Of a stretch of DNA of 64,000 nucleotides, positions 15,911 to 24,545 are shown in pieces. Location of the stretch: assembly GCA_030538475.1 (NCBI GenBank), contig JAUNTX010000004.1:62001-126000 (forward strand), given 5' to 3'. Numbering within the stretch: position 1 is the first letter of the stretch; each line of letters opens with the position of its first letter. The notes under the pieces were generated by a model. It ran no database searches. It worked only from the letters and a program-made list of their open reading frames with translations, and had not been told where the DNA came from. This stretch comes from Dermabacter sp. (GTDB lineage: Bacteria > Actinomycetota > Actinomycetes > Actinomycetales > Dermabacteraceae). The position numbers and the translations under genes were made by a program.

Positions 15911-18391
15911 ATGGAATCCTTCGCACTCGGCGCCGACGTTGCGCGCACCCTCGCGGCCCTCGGCGTCATCTCGCTTCTTGCCCTCGCGGCCCCCGCCTTT
16001 GCGTGGCGGGGGACTCGCCGCCATCCGGTTCGGGCCCGCGTGCTCGCCGGGCGGCTGGCCGCGGTGGTGTCCTCGTGCGCTCGCGTGTCCCTCTGGGTGG
16101 GTGGCGGCGTCGGCCTCGCCATGCTCGCGCTTCCTGGCGCGGCGGAGGCGCGGTTTACCCGCGCCGGGATCGTGATCGCGGGCATCGTGCTGGCCCTCGC
16201 GCTCGCGTGGCGCTCGCTCAGCCTCGTGGATGCCGCGGTCGCGGGATCGGCTCAGGAGCGCCAGGCCAGGGCTCACCGCTTGGTGCCGCTGGCCGGGGCC
16301 ACGGGCGCGGGGGCCACGGGCCTGCTCGTCGTTGCCCTCGTCGCCGTGCTGCGTCAGGACGCGGGTCAGGCACTCGTGGCCCTCGCCTTCGGGCTCGGCC
16401 TCGTGGCGCTTACTCTGCGGGCCGCCGCTGCCGTCGCTGGGGTGGGCGCGAGCGCGGCAAGCATCGGCGTCGGCGCGCTCGAGCGGGACGTGGCGCCCGG
16501 CTCGACGGCCGATCCCGGCCTCGAGGCGACCCTCTTGTCCCGCCTCATTTCCGACGGCCCCCGCCGCACCCTCGATGCGGCGGCCCTCGCCGCGCTCGTG
16601 CCCGGCGTCATCATCCTGCTGGGCGTGCCCCTGCTCGGCACCGCGGCGATCATCACCGCGCTCGTGCTGTCCATCGCTCTTCTCGTCGCGCATCTGCTGC
16701 CCGCCGCCATCGGCGGGTCCGGAACCGCGCGCGGGCGCGCCCTTGCCGCCTCCGTCGCGGGCGCCGTGCCCATCATCGCGGCGCTGAGCGCCCTGGGGCT
16801 GTGGATTCCGTCGGCCTATTCCCGCTTGCGCATGGGCCAAGTGGGCCTTGGCGAGTTCACCGATCCGCTGCTCATTTCCCTGTTCGTGGACCAGAGCGCC
16901 ACCGAGGTGCCGCAAGCGATCAACCGCGACCTCGTGGAGCCGCAGATCGAGCAGCTCGCGGGCGGTTTCGGCGAGTTTTATCAGACCGTGGGCGATGCGC
17001 CGAGCGCGCAGAGTGTCATGGACACCATCGTGCTGCACACGACCAATCCGGCGCAGCTGAGCCTCCTCGGGATTGGCGTGGGCGCGCTGTTCGCGCTGAT
17101 CGTGGGCGCCGCGCTCTGGTGGGGCGCGGCTCCGTCTGGCCCGCTGGCCCGCCGCCATGCCCGCAGTGCCCGCGTGGGCGTGGCAGCCTCGTCGCTGTCG
17201 GCCCTCAACGTGGGGGCGCCGCTGGCGCTCGTGCTCGTGGCCGGGCTCGTGGGCGCGTGGCTGCTCACCACGAGCGCCGCCGGGATCGCCTACCTGGGCC
17301 TGTATCTCGTGGCGCTTGCCGCCGCGGGCGTGGCCATCATCGCCGCGGGCATGACGGGCACGCTCGGCGGGGATGTTGCCGCCGCGCCGCTCGAGACCAT
17401 CGACGAGGTGGCGAGCATTGAAGAGGACAGCATCGAGGAGGATGGGGCCACGGAGGCCGAGTCTGACGCCGATGGCGCGGAGCAGGCCGACGCCGATGCC
17501 GCGGATCCCGCGCGCGCTGCGGCGCTCGCCCATGCCGTGCGGGCCGTCGGCCCGTGGGCGCGCACGACCGACGCGGTGCTCGGCACTCTCGCCGTGACCC
17601 TCGCCGGGATCGCCCTGCTGGCCCCCATCGGCGGCGACCTTCGCGCCGCGCCGAAGATCCTGCAGCTGTGGTCGGATCGGTCCCTGCGCGTGCTGTATGC
17701 CGATACGCCGACGATGCTGGCCGCGTTCGTGTTGGGCGCCGCGAGCGTCCTCATCGTGGCCGCGCTCGTGGCCGAGCCTCTGCGCCGCGTGCTCGCGAGC
17801 GCCGCGATGGATGCCCGCGCGGGCTTTGCCGACGGAGCGTCGCCCCGCGTGTTCGTGGACGAGGGCGGTTTCGCGACGCGTCGGATCGCGGCCCTCGCTC
17901 TCGCGGTTGCCGTCATGGCGCCGGTCGTCGCGGGCTTCGGCCTCGGCGGCGCGGCCATGCCCGGTTTCGCCGCGGGGGCCCTCATCGCCGGTGGCCTGCT
18001 CAGCATCGCGGCCGCGCTTGGCCGGGGAGCAAACTCGCAGGCTCGCAGGCTTGTGGGCGAGGGCCGGTATGGCGGTGTGGGCTCGTTTGCTGAAGCCTCA
18101 ACGCTGACCGGCGCCCTCGCCGCACGGGTTCGTTCGGCGCTTGCGGGAGTGAGCGGGGCCGAGTCGGTGGGCGCCTATGCCGCCCTCACCGCCATCGCCA
18201 CCTACCTCGCGACACCGCTCGTGGTGCAGTTCGCTACCGACGGCACGAACGAGTGGCTGCGCCCCGTGGTGGTTGCGGCCGCGCTGCTCGTGATCGCCGC
18301 CGCGTGGACGTCATCGCGCGCGATCGCGGAACCGGATCTCGAGGACGAACTGCCGCCGTCGGACGCCCCGCTCTTCGAGGTGCGGGACTGA
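15911..18391 (+). CDS. large membrane protein resembling a degenerate, catalytically dead membrane-bound pyrophosphatase
   Basis: An 826-residue protein with about 15-16 membrane segments. Its landmarks follow the order of ion-pumping membrane pyrophosphatases (HppA). FGLGLVALTLRAAAAVAGVG matches the FGLG...R.GGGI..K region. LSALNVGAPLALVLVAGL and LGLYLVALAAAGVAIIAAGMTG match the central helices. AGALIAGGLLSIAAALGRGANSQARR followed by GRYGGVGS matches the LANSGGAWDNAKK...GGKGSEAH region. The catalytic residues are gone: D-VGAD-LVGK reads GVGASAASIG, the DNVGDNVGD cluster is absent, and GDTVGDPFKDT reads LTGALAARVRS. A strongly acidic insert of about 40 residues occupies the site of the DNA-G-IAEM loop. 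It cannot be expected to hydrolyse PPi. The family call is by eye and needs a profile comparison. Confidence 0.6.
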   Translation: MESFALGADVARTLAALGVISLLALAAPAFAWRGTRRHPVRARVLAGRLAAVVSSCARVSLWVGGGVGLAMLALPGAAEARFTRAGIVIAGIVLALALAWRSLSLVDAAVAGSAQERQARAHRLVPLAGATGAGATGLLVVALVAVLRQDAGQALVALAFGLGLVALTLRAAAAVAGVGASAASIGVGALERDVAPGSTADPGLEATLLSRLISDGPRRTLDAAALAALVPGVIILLGVPLLGTAAIITALVLSIALLVAHLLPAAIGGSGTARGRALAASVAGAVPIIAALSALGLWIPSAYSRLRMGQVGLGEFTDPLLISLFVDQSATEVPQAINRDLVEPQIEQLAGGFGEFYQTVGDAPSAQSVMDTIVLHTTNPAQLSLLGIGVGALFALIVGAALWWGAAPSGPLARRHARSARVGVAASSLSALNVGAPLALVLVAGLVGAWLLTTSAAGIAYLGLYLVALAAAGVAIIAAGMTGTLGGDVAAAPLETIDEVASIEEDSIEEDGATEAESDADGAEQADADAADPARAAALAHAVRAVGPWARTTDAVLGTLAVTLAGIALLAPIGGDLRAAPKILQLWSDRSLRVLYADTPTMLAAFVLGAASVLIVAALVAEPLRRVLASAAMDARAGFADGASPRVFVDEGGFATRRIAALALAVAVMAPVVAGFGLGGAAMPGFAAGALIAGGLLSIAAALGRGANSQARRLVGEGRYGGVGSFAEASTLTGALAARVRSALAGVSGAESVGAYAALTAIATYLATPLVVQFATDGTNEWLRPVVVAAALLVIAAAWTSSRAIAEPDLEDELPPSDAPLFEVRD

Positions 18392-18398
18392 AGCTCGA

Positions 18399-19391
18399 TC
18401 ATCCCTTCTCCTCACGGAGCTGCTGGGCGGCCTCGCGCTGCCTGCTGTCGTGTGCGGCGAGCAGGTCCGCGTAGATCAGTAGCCACGGTGCCTGGTGGGC
18501 CCCCGGGGGTGTGCTCTCTCCCGGCGGTTGCCAGAACTGGTGGCGGAAGAAGATGTTCGGCTGTTCCTCGTCCCTGCGCCACCGTTGCTGACGGAACAGT
18601 TCGGTGGGGAACTCCGCCGCATACAGCACCGCCGTTTCTGGCCGCAGCAGATTCGGTACCCCGGCCTCTCCGCTGACATAGACGGCCGCCCCGGTGGGCT
18701 CGGCGATGGTCACCTTGCCAGAGAATCGCCTGGTCTTTGACGCCGCCCCCAAACTGGTGGGGAAGGCTGCTGCCCACTGATCGATCAGTCGGTCTCGCCC
18801 GGGCCCCAGGAGTCGTCGGCGATGGTCCACGAACTCGTACTGGGTGAGGAGGTCCAGCGTTTGCTGCGCCTGCCCGAGCGACACGCCCGCCACGCGCGCG
18901 ATGTCGCGGACGGGGCTGTCGAGGATGTCCGGCCAGGAGAGAACCGTAAAGATCACCTGTGAGCGTTTCGCGCTGAACAGGTTGACCCCGCCTCTGGTGA
19001 GGCGAGGTGGGCGAGCGCCGACGGGGCCCCGTGCGCGATGGCGCCCGCGCACGTCGATGTGCACGCCGTCAAAACCGATAGAGGCATTGCCTGCCGCGTC
19101 AAGGTAGTTGATGCCGAGGCGCCGAAACATCTCCGCGCTGCGTTCAGTCACCCGTGGCCCGAGCAGCAGGAGGCGTTCGTTCCCGTCATCGTGCACCTGC
19201 GCCCAATCTGTTCCCGAAACGGTGAGCGTCTCAGCGTATCCAACCCGGTAGTCGGCACGCCCGTGTTCGTGGGTGAGCCTCACCTGGGCGGTGGCCTGGT
19301 CGGGGAGTTCGGTCAGATCGATGGCCCCTGAGATGCGAAGCCCGAACTCATCGAGAAGCTCCGCAAAGTCTTGGGCGAGCCGTTCGTCCAT
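18399..19391 (-). CDS. AbiEi-type antitoxin/transcriptional regulator family protein, no toxin partner adjacent
   Basis: A 330-residue protein resembling actinobacterial proteins labelled type IV toxin-antitoxin AbiEi. The pattern includes GINYLDAAGNASIGFDGVHIDVRGR, then NLFSAKRSQVIF and a winged-helix segment PVRDIARVAGVSLGQAQQTLDLL. The central and C-terminal parts are mixed alpha/beta with many Trp and Gln. AbiEi proteins repress their own operon and neutralise the AbiEii nucleotidyltransferase; no AbiEii gene is next to it, so it may be a stand-alone regulator. AGGAGG precedes the ATG at 19391 by 6 nt (a GTG one codon earlier is too close). The upstream DNA is markedly AT-rich. Confidence 0.55.
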   Translation of the reverse strand: MDERLAQDFAELLDEFGLRISGAIDLTELPDQATAQVRLTHEHGRADYRVGYAETLTVSGTDWAQVHDDGNERLLLLGPRVTERSAEMFRRLGINYLDAAGNASIGFDGVHIDVRGRHRARGPVGARPPRLTRGGVNLFSAKRSQVIFTVLSWPDILDSPVRDIARVAGVSLGQAQQTLDLLTQYEFVDHRRRLLGPGRDRLIDQWAAAFPTSLGAASKTRRFSGKVTIAEPTGAAVYVSGEAGVPNLLRPETAVLYAAEFPTELFRQQRWRRDEEQPNIFFRHQFWQPPGESTPPGAHQAPWLLIYADLLAAHDSRQREAAQQLREEKG

Positions 19392-19423
19392 CACGCGCCT
19401 CCTGTTCAGCGTTGTAATATGTT

Positions 19424-19452
19424 CATTGTAGATGAAAAGCAGATAAAAGTGA
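19424..19452 (-). promoter_or_regulatory. promoter of the AbiEi-like gene in an AT-rich island
   Basis: On the minus strand TTCACT and TACAAT are separated by 17 nt. The stretch of about 45 bases around it is far more AT-rich than the rest of the window. Short inverted GTTCA/TGAAC arms flank it and may be an operator. Confidence 0.4.
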
Positions 19453-19484
19453 ACAGTAGGCGTTGCTGAGGCTCAAGGCCCGAA

Positions 19485-20093
19485 CTACCGCATGAGGCCG
19501 AGCTCGCGGGCCTTCGCGAGGGCGGCCGTGCGGCTTGAGACGCCGAGCTTGCCGTAGAGGCGCGCGAGGTGGGTCTTCACCGTCGTCTCGCCGAGGAACA
19601 GGGCGCGGCTGATCTCCCGATTGCTCAGGCCCCGATCCAGGGCAGCGAGCACGTCGGCTTCGCGCGGCGTGAGCGTCAGGCCGGGCTGGCGGATCCGGCT
19701 CATGAGAGTCGTGGCGACCGCGGGAGCGAGCACCGATTCACCCGCGTGGGCCCGCCGAATCGCGCTCAGCAGTTCGGCTGGCGGGGCATCCTTGAGGAGG
19801 TAGCCACTCGCGCCCGCCTCGATGGCGGCGAGGATATCGGCATCGTCGTCGTAGTTCGTGAGCACGAGCACCGCCGGGGGATCCTCGCGCGCCAGCAGGG
19901 CGCGGATCGCCTCCACGCCCGTGAGCCCGTCAGGAAACCGCAGGTCCATCGTCACCACGTCGGCCTCGTGCTCGAGGGCCAGGGCTGCCCGCTCCACGTC
20001 CGCCACCACGGCGATGTCCGGCGCGGTCTCCACCACGGCGCGCAGACCCGAGCGGACCACGGGATGATCGTCGGCAATGACCACGCGAATCAT
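19485..20093 (-). CDS. NarL/LuxR-family response regulator
   Basis: A 202-residue regulator. The receiver domain starts with VVIADDHPVVR and has its phospho-acceptor at Asp50 (VVTMDLRFPDG), the switch threonine/serine region VLVLTNYDDD, and the conserved Lys in YLLKDAPP. The C-terminal LuxR helix-turn-helix is LTPREADVLAAL...TVKTHLARLYGKL. It overlaps the sensor kinase gene by 4 nt. The divergent ABC operon 160 bp away is the natural target. The family usually binds DNA as dimers on phosphorylation. Confidence 0.95.
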   Translation of the reverse strand: MIRVVIADDHPVVRSGLRAVVETAPDIAVVADVERAALALEHEADVVTMDLRFPDGLTGVEAIRALLAREDPPAVLVLTNYDDDADILAAIEAGASGYLLKDAPPAELLSAIRRAHAGESVLAPAVATTLMSRIRQPGLTLTPREADVLAALDRGLSNREISRALFLGETTVKTHLARLYGKLGVSSRTAALAKARELGLMR

Positions 20094-21379
20094 GCGGCGG
20101 CCTCTCCGGGCACCGGCGCGGCGGGCACGGGCAGAGTCACACTCACGAGCGTGCCCTGGCCGGGGGCGGAAACCACGGCCGCGTATCCGCCGAGGTCCGC
20201 GGCGCGCGAACGCATCGAGGTGAGACCAAAGCCGCCCGTCGGCCTCGGGGGCGCCGACAGGGCCGCGTCCACGTTAAAGCCCACGCCGTCATCCGCGATC
20301 TCGAGCCGCACCTCGCTGGGTCCGGGCACCGTGCCCTCGCCGAGCTCGGGGGTAGGGCCGGGCGCGGTCTCGTCGGCCCCGTCAAAAATCAACCGCACCT
20401 CGCACGTGCGCGCCCCCGCGTGCGTCAGAGTGTTCTCGAGGCACGCCTGCGTGATCCGCACGAGGCTGGTTTCGACTGGCATCGGCAGGGGCCTCGGGCG
20501 GCCCACCACCTCCAGGTGGCATGCGCACCCGCGCTCACCTGCCCGCTCAAGAATGCGCGAGAGTGCCGCCGGGAGCGAACGGTCCGCGAGGTCCCTCGGG
20601 GTGAGCGCGCCGATGACGCGCCGCGTCTCGTCCAGGGAATGTGCGGCGGCCTCCCGCGCCGCCCGCACGTGCGCGAGTGCCCGCGTCTGATCCTCCGGCC
20701 CCGCGGCGTCGTCGGCGAGCCGCAAGTGCACCTGGATGCTCGCAAGCGACTGCGCCACCGTGTCGTGGAGTTCGCGTCCCAGGCGGGTGCGTTCAGCGAG
20801 CCTGCCCGCCTCCCGCTCCTTCGCCGCGAGCTGCGCTTGCGTCTCGCGCAGCTGCTCCACGAGCGCCGACTTTTCCCGCGACTCGGCCAGCAGGGCCCGC
20901 AGCACGTGCATGAAGGAGACCACGACGACGAGCACGACGATCGGTCCCGCGAGAGTGCCCGGCGACATGCCGTGGTGAAACACCTGGCCCGCAATCGTGA
21001 ACCCCGTCAGGGCCAGCGCGAGGACCCCGCCCGGCACCGGCGGCAGGAGCCACTGGGCCATGACGACGAGCGCGAGCAGGAAGTACGTGGCATGCGGCGA
21101 ATCGACGATCACCATCGCCCACGGCACGCTCAGCAGGCCAATGAACAGGAGCGGACACCAGTCAAGACGCCTCGCGGGCTGGGCGGTGAGCAGGCCGCTG
21201 CGCTCCAGCACTATCGTGCCCGCGAGCATCACGGCGAGCGTCAGTGCGGAGAACACCGCGATTCTCCCGGTGCGGGGGCTTCCACTGACCACGGCCACCG
21301 CAGCGGGCATGGCGATGAGCCCGCACGCGAGCGCCACGACGGCGCCACGAGCGGCCCGGTGAGCGAGAGACAGCGGCAT
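20090..21379 (-). CDS. NarX/DesK-type sensor histidine kinase (HisKA_3)
   Basis: A 429-residue membrane sensor. About five to six N-terminal hydrophobic segments occupy residues 10-160, followed by a coiled coil (about 165-198). The HisKA_3 dimerisation helix has GRELHDTVAQSL with the phosphorylated histidine at His205, and the C-terminal HATPase_c domain has LEIADDGVGFN (N/G boxes) and GFGLTSMRSRA. With few extracytoplasmic residues it probably senses the membrane or its ABC partner. The ATG at 21379 is supported by TAGGAT 7 nt upstream (leaderless); a GTG nine codons earlier (21406) is possible. Confidence 0.92.
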   Translation of the reverse strand: MPLSLAHRAARGAVVALACGLIAMPAAVAVVSGSPRTGRIAVFSALTLAVMLAGTIVLERSGLLTAQPARRLDWCPLLFIGLLSVPWAMVIVDSPHATYFLLALVVMAQWLLPPVPGGVLALALTGFTIAGQVFHHGMSPGTLAGPIVVLVVVVSFMHVLRALLAESREKSALVEQLRETQAQLAAKEREAGRLAERTRLGRELHDTVAQSLASIQVHLRLADDAAGPEDQTRALAHVRAAREAAAHSLDETRRVIGALTPRDLADRSLPAALSRILERAGERGCACHLEVVGRPRPLPMPVETSLVRITQACLENTLTHAGARTCEVRLIFDGADETAPGPTPELGEGTVPGPSEVRLEIADDGVGFNVDAALSAPPRPTGGFGLTSMRSRAADLGGYAAVVSAPGQGTLVSVTLPVPAAPVPGEAAA

Positions 21380-21537
21380 GGCACCGATCCTATCCACCCA
21401 GCCCACGGCCCCGATTCGTCAAAAAGGATGAACCCGAAGCATCCCGTTTGGCTCTCCCGCCACCGCCCAGGGCCGGCCCACACTGGAGTCACCAGATCGG
21501 CCCGTGCCCGGGCCCCGCCACCATCGAAAGGCCACCC

Positions 21538-22614
21538 ATGTTCCTCGCACTGCGCGACCTCCGCTTCGCCCGGGGCCGGTTCTCCCTCATCGTCGCCGTC
21601 GTGGCCCTCATGACCCTGCTCGTCGGCTTCCTCACCGGGCTCACGGGCGGGCTGAGCATGCAGAACATCTCCGCCCTGACCCGCCTCGACGCGCCCTCGG
21701 TGGTGTTCTCCATGCCGGATGGTGGCAGCCCTTCGTTCTCCACCTCCACGCTCACGAAAGAGCAGGAAGAGAGGTGGGCGCAGGCCGACGGCATCCGCTC
21801 CGTCACCCCGCTTGGGATTTCATCGGCGGCCCTCGAGAGCGGCACGGGGCAGAGCGCTTCCTCCGAGGCGGTGGTCCTCATGGCCGCGCCTCCGGGAAGC
21901 CCCACCGATGCGCCCGATGCGGGCATCACGCTCGGCCGCAGCACCGCCGACGCCCTCGGTGTTCGTCCCGGCGATACGGTGGCGCTCGCGGGCACGGACC
22001 TCACGGTGCACGAGGTGATCGACGACCAGCACTACTCGCACCGCACGGTCGCGTGGACCACGCTCGATGAGTGGCACGCTCTCCAGGCGGCGACCAGGGC
22101 GCCGGACACGTACGCGACCGTGCTTCTCGTGGACGGCGCCCCCGCCGATACCGCCGCCCTCGATGCCTCTGCGGGCACCACGTCCACCTCGCTGCTCCAG
22201 TCGCTGCTCGCGCTCGATGCCTTCCGTTCCGAGTTCGGCTCGCTCGCCCTCATGATCGGCATGCTCGTGCTCATCGCGACCCTCGTGATCGGCGTGTTCT
22301 TCCTGGTGTGGTCCATGCAGCGCCAGCGCGACATCGCCGTGCTCAAGGCGCTCGGCGCCACGACCGGGGCCCTGGCCCGCGACGCCGTGGCTCAGGCTCT
22401 CATCGTGCTCGTCGCGGGAACCGGCATCGGCGTCCTGGCCACGCTCGGCCTCGGCGTTTTGGCTGCCCAAGCGCTGCCGTTCGCCCTGAACGCGGTGCTG
22501 CTGCTGGGACCCGCGGTCGCCATGATCGCGGCGGGACTGCTCGGCGCCCTGGTCTCGGTCCGGCTCATCACCCGAGTGGAGCCGACGCTCGCGCTCCAGG
22601 CCGCGGCCGCTTAA
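21538..22614 (+). CDS. FtsX-like ABC transporter permease
   Basis: A 358-residue permease of the MacB/DevC type. One N-terminal membrane helix (about residues 14-37) is followed by a roughly 200-residue extracytoplasmic domain. Three C-terminal helices start at GSLALMIGMLVLIATLVIGVFF, with the coupling motif RQRDIAVLKALGATTGAL between the second and third. The ATG at 21538 has GAAAGG upstream; an open frame further upstream lacks similarity. The ATPase gene follows after 39 nt. Together they form a mechanotransmission-type ABC system, divergent from a two-component system, as in antibiotic or lipid-stress response modules. The substrate is unknown. Confidence 0.88.
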   Translation: MFLALRDLRFARGRFSLIVAVVALMTLLVGFLTGLTGGLSMQNISALTRLDAPSVVFSMPDGGSPSFSTSTLTKEQEERWAQADGIRSVTPLGISSAALESGTGQSASSEAVVLMAAPPGSPTDAPDAGITLGRSTADALGVRPGDTVALAGTDLTVHEVIDDQHYSHRTVAWTTLDEWHALQAATRAPDTYATVLLVDGAPADTAALDASAGTTSTSLLQSLLALDAFRSEFGSLALMIGMLVLIATLVIGVFFLVWSMQRQRDIAVLKALGATTGALARDAVAQALIVLVAGTGIGVLATLGLGVLAAQALPFALNAVLLLGPAVAMIAAGLLGALVSVRLITRVEPTLALQAAAA

Positions 22615-22653
22615 CCCTTTTTCTCACCCCATCCCGGAACAGAAAGGTCCCTC

Positions 22654-23349
22654 ATGCTCAGCCTGCACGACATCACCCTCACCTACCCCGACGGCGAACG
22701 GCGCCTAACGGCCCTGAACAGCGTGAACCTCGAGGTGGCCCCCGGCCGCTTCACCGCCGTGACGGGGCCGAGCGGTTCCGGAAAATCCAGCCTGCTGTCG
22801 GTCGCTGCGACCCTCGTGCGCCCCGATGCGGGTACGGTCGTGATCGACGGCATCGAGGCCAGCGCCCTGAGCGCCGCCGAGGCGGCGGAGCTGCGCCGCA
22901 CCACGCTCGGGATCGTGTTCCAATCCCCGAACCTCATCCCCTCCCTGACCGTCGCCGAACAGCTCGAGGTCATCGGCAAGCTCAGCGGAAGGCCCGGGCG
23001 TGCCAGTGTGGGGCGCGAGCGCATCATGGAACTCCTGGCCGACGTGGGCATGGGCGACCTCGCGCACCGCAGGCCCGGCCAGCTCTCGGGCGGGCAGCGC
23101 CAGCGGGTCAATATCGCTCGCGCCCTCGTGCATGAGCCCCACGTGCTGCTCGTGGACGAGCCCACGAGCGCGCTCGATTCCCAGCGAAGCGGGGAGGTCA
23201 TGGCACTCCTACGGCGCCTCACCGTTGAGCGGGACCTCGCCGCCGTCGTGGTCACGCACGACGAGGAGCAACTGCCGGTCTTTGACTCGGTGGCGCGGAT
23301 GAGCGACGGAGTGCTGAGCCCCGGCGCTGCCGTCGGCGGGAGGTCCTGA
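22654..23349 (+). CDS. ABC transporter ATP-binding protein (LolD/MacB type)
   Basis: A 231-residue nucleotide-binding subunit. The Walker A is GPSGSGKSS (residues 38-46), the Q-loop VFQSPNLIPSLTV, the signature LSGGQ (144-148), Walker B VLLVDEP (164-170) and the switch histidine THDEEQ. The Q-loop sequence SPNLIPSLTVAEQLE is characteristic of ATPases that pair with FtsX-like permeases such as the one upstream. AGAAAGG precedes the ATG. The gene ends 9 nt before the convergent aldo-keto reductase gene. Confidence 0.95.
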   Translation: MLSLHDITLTYPDGERRLTALNSVNLEVAPGRFTAVTGPSGSGKSSLLSVAATLVRPDAGTVVIDGIEASALSAAEAAELRRTTLGIVFQSPNLIPSLTVAEQLEVIGKLSGRPGRASVGRERIMELLADVGMGDLAHRRPGQLSGGQRQRVNIARALVHEPHVLLVDEPTSALDSQRSGEVMALLRRLTVERDLAAVVVTHDEEQLPVFDSVARMSDGVLSPGAAVGGRS

Positions 23350-23358
23350 GCCGCCGCT

Positions 23359-24405
23359 CTACTTACTCGAGGACTTTGCCCACAGGTCGATACCGGCGTC
23401 AATCGCGTGCTCGTCAATGGCCGCCAGCTCCTCGCTCGTGAAGGCGAGGTTGTCGGTGGCGCCCAGACTGTCGTCCAGCTGCGCCACCGACGAGGCCCCC
23501 ACGAGCACCGAGGTCACGCGCCTATCCCGCAGCGCCCACGCGAGCGCCATCTGCGCGAGCGACTGGCCGCGTTCGGCGGCAATGTCGTTGAGAGCGCCGA
23601 TATGCCGGAGCGCCTCGGGGGAAATGAGCTCTTGGCGCAGCGACTTCCCCTGCGCCGCGCGCGAAGTCTCGGGAATCCCGCCCAGGTACTTGTCCGTGAG
23701 CATTCCCTGAGCCAGGGGCGAGAACGCGATGCAACCCGCCCCCTCCTCGCCCAGTACATTGAGCAGGCCCTGGTTTTCGATCCAGCGATTGAGCATCGAA
23801 TACGAGGGCTGGTGAATGAGCAGGGGAGTGCCCAGCTCCCGCAGAATCTTCACGGCCTCGCGCGTGCGCGGCCCGGAATAGGACGAAATGCCGACGTAGA
23901 GGGCGCGGCCGCTGCGCACCGCGGTATCCAGCGCCCCCATCGTTTCCTCGAGCGGCGTGGACTCATCGAAGCGGTGCGAATAGAAAATGTCCACGTAGTC
24001 CAGGCCCATGCGCGTCAGCGACTGGTCCAGCGAGGCCAGGACATACTTGCGCGAGCCGCCACCCTGCCCATACGGGCCGGGCCACATGTCGTAGCCCGCC
24101 TTCGAAGAAATAATGAGTTCGTCCCGGTACCGACCCAGGTCGCGCTTCAGGTGCAGCCCGAAGTTTCGTTCCGCCGCCCCGTACTCCGGCCCGTAGTTGT
24201 TCGCGAGGTCAAAGTGGGTGACGCCGCGATCAAACGCGCGGCACAGGATCGCGCGCTGGCGATCTAGCGGCACGTCATCCCCGAAGTTGTGCCACATCCC
24301 GAGCGAGATCGCGGGCAGGTCCAGCCCGCTGCGCCCCGTGCGCCGGTACGGCATCTGCGCGTAACGCTCCGGATCGGCCTGGTAGTGGTCAACGTGGAAG
24401 GTCAT
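23359..24405 (-). CDS. aldo/keto reductase, YghZ (L-glyceraldehyde 3-phosphate reductase) type
   Basis: A 348-residue NADPH-dependent AKR. The catalytic tetrad is Asp66 and Tyr71 (HFDLANNYG), Lys102 (ISSKAGY) and His144 (FYSHRFD). The N-terminal YRRTGRSGLDLPAISLGMWHNFGD and the GPGPYG-like loop (WPGPYGQGGGSRKYV) are typical of the YghZ/AKR14 branch, which detoxifies L-glyceraldehyde 3-phosphate and methylglyoxal and can aid redox balance. CGGAGAG precedes the ATG. It is transcribed away from an MFS exporter, with a 12-bp palindrome between them. Confidence 0.92.
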   Translation of the reverse strand: MTFHVDHYQADPERYAQMPYRRTGRSGLDLPAISLGMWHNFGDDVPLDRQRAILCRAFDRGVTHFDLANNYGPEYGAAERNFGLHLKRDLGRYRDELIISSKAGYDMWPGPYGQGGGSRKYVLASLDQSLTRMGLDYVDIFYSHRFDESTPLEETMGALDTAVRSGRALYVGISSYSGPRTREAVKILRELGTPLLIHQPSYSMLNRWIENQGLLNVLGEEGAGCIAFSPLAQGMLTDKYLGGIPETSRAAQGKSLRQELISPEALRHIGALNDIAAERGQSLAQMALAWALRDRRVTSVLVGASSVAQLDDSLGATDNLAFTSEELAAIDEHAIDAGIDLWAKSSSK

Positions 24406-24455
24406 GCGTTCTCTCCGATCAGCGGTGATACTGGGGGCTGCGCCTCTGTATGCTC

Positions 24456-24467
24456 CACACTAGTGTG
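24456..24467. promoter_or_regulatory. 12-bp perfect palindrome between aldo-keto reductase and MFS genes
   Basis: CACACTAGTGTG reads the same on both strands. It lies 51 nt upstream of the reductase start (minus strand) and 78 nt upstream of the MFS start (plus strand), so one dimeric regulator could control both. Confidence 0.45.
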
Positions 24468-24545
24468 AGATGCACTGAGGTCTCGGCGCTCGGGTTGAGA
24501 CTCGTCGTGGGGGACGCGCTGCGCGCGTTCAGTAAGGGGCATAGC

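Noticed and set aside
15602..17533. A 643-codon antisense frame opposite the large membrane protein
   Set aside because: Low-complexity Arg/Gly/Ala composition and no start signal. The plus-strand frame has regular membrane segments and a good junction with the upstream gene.
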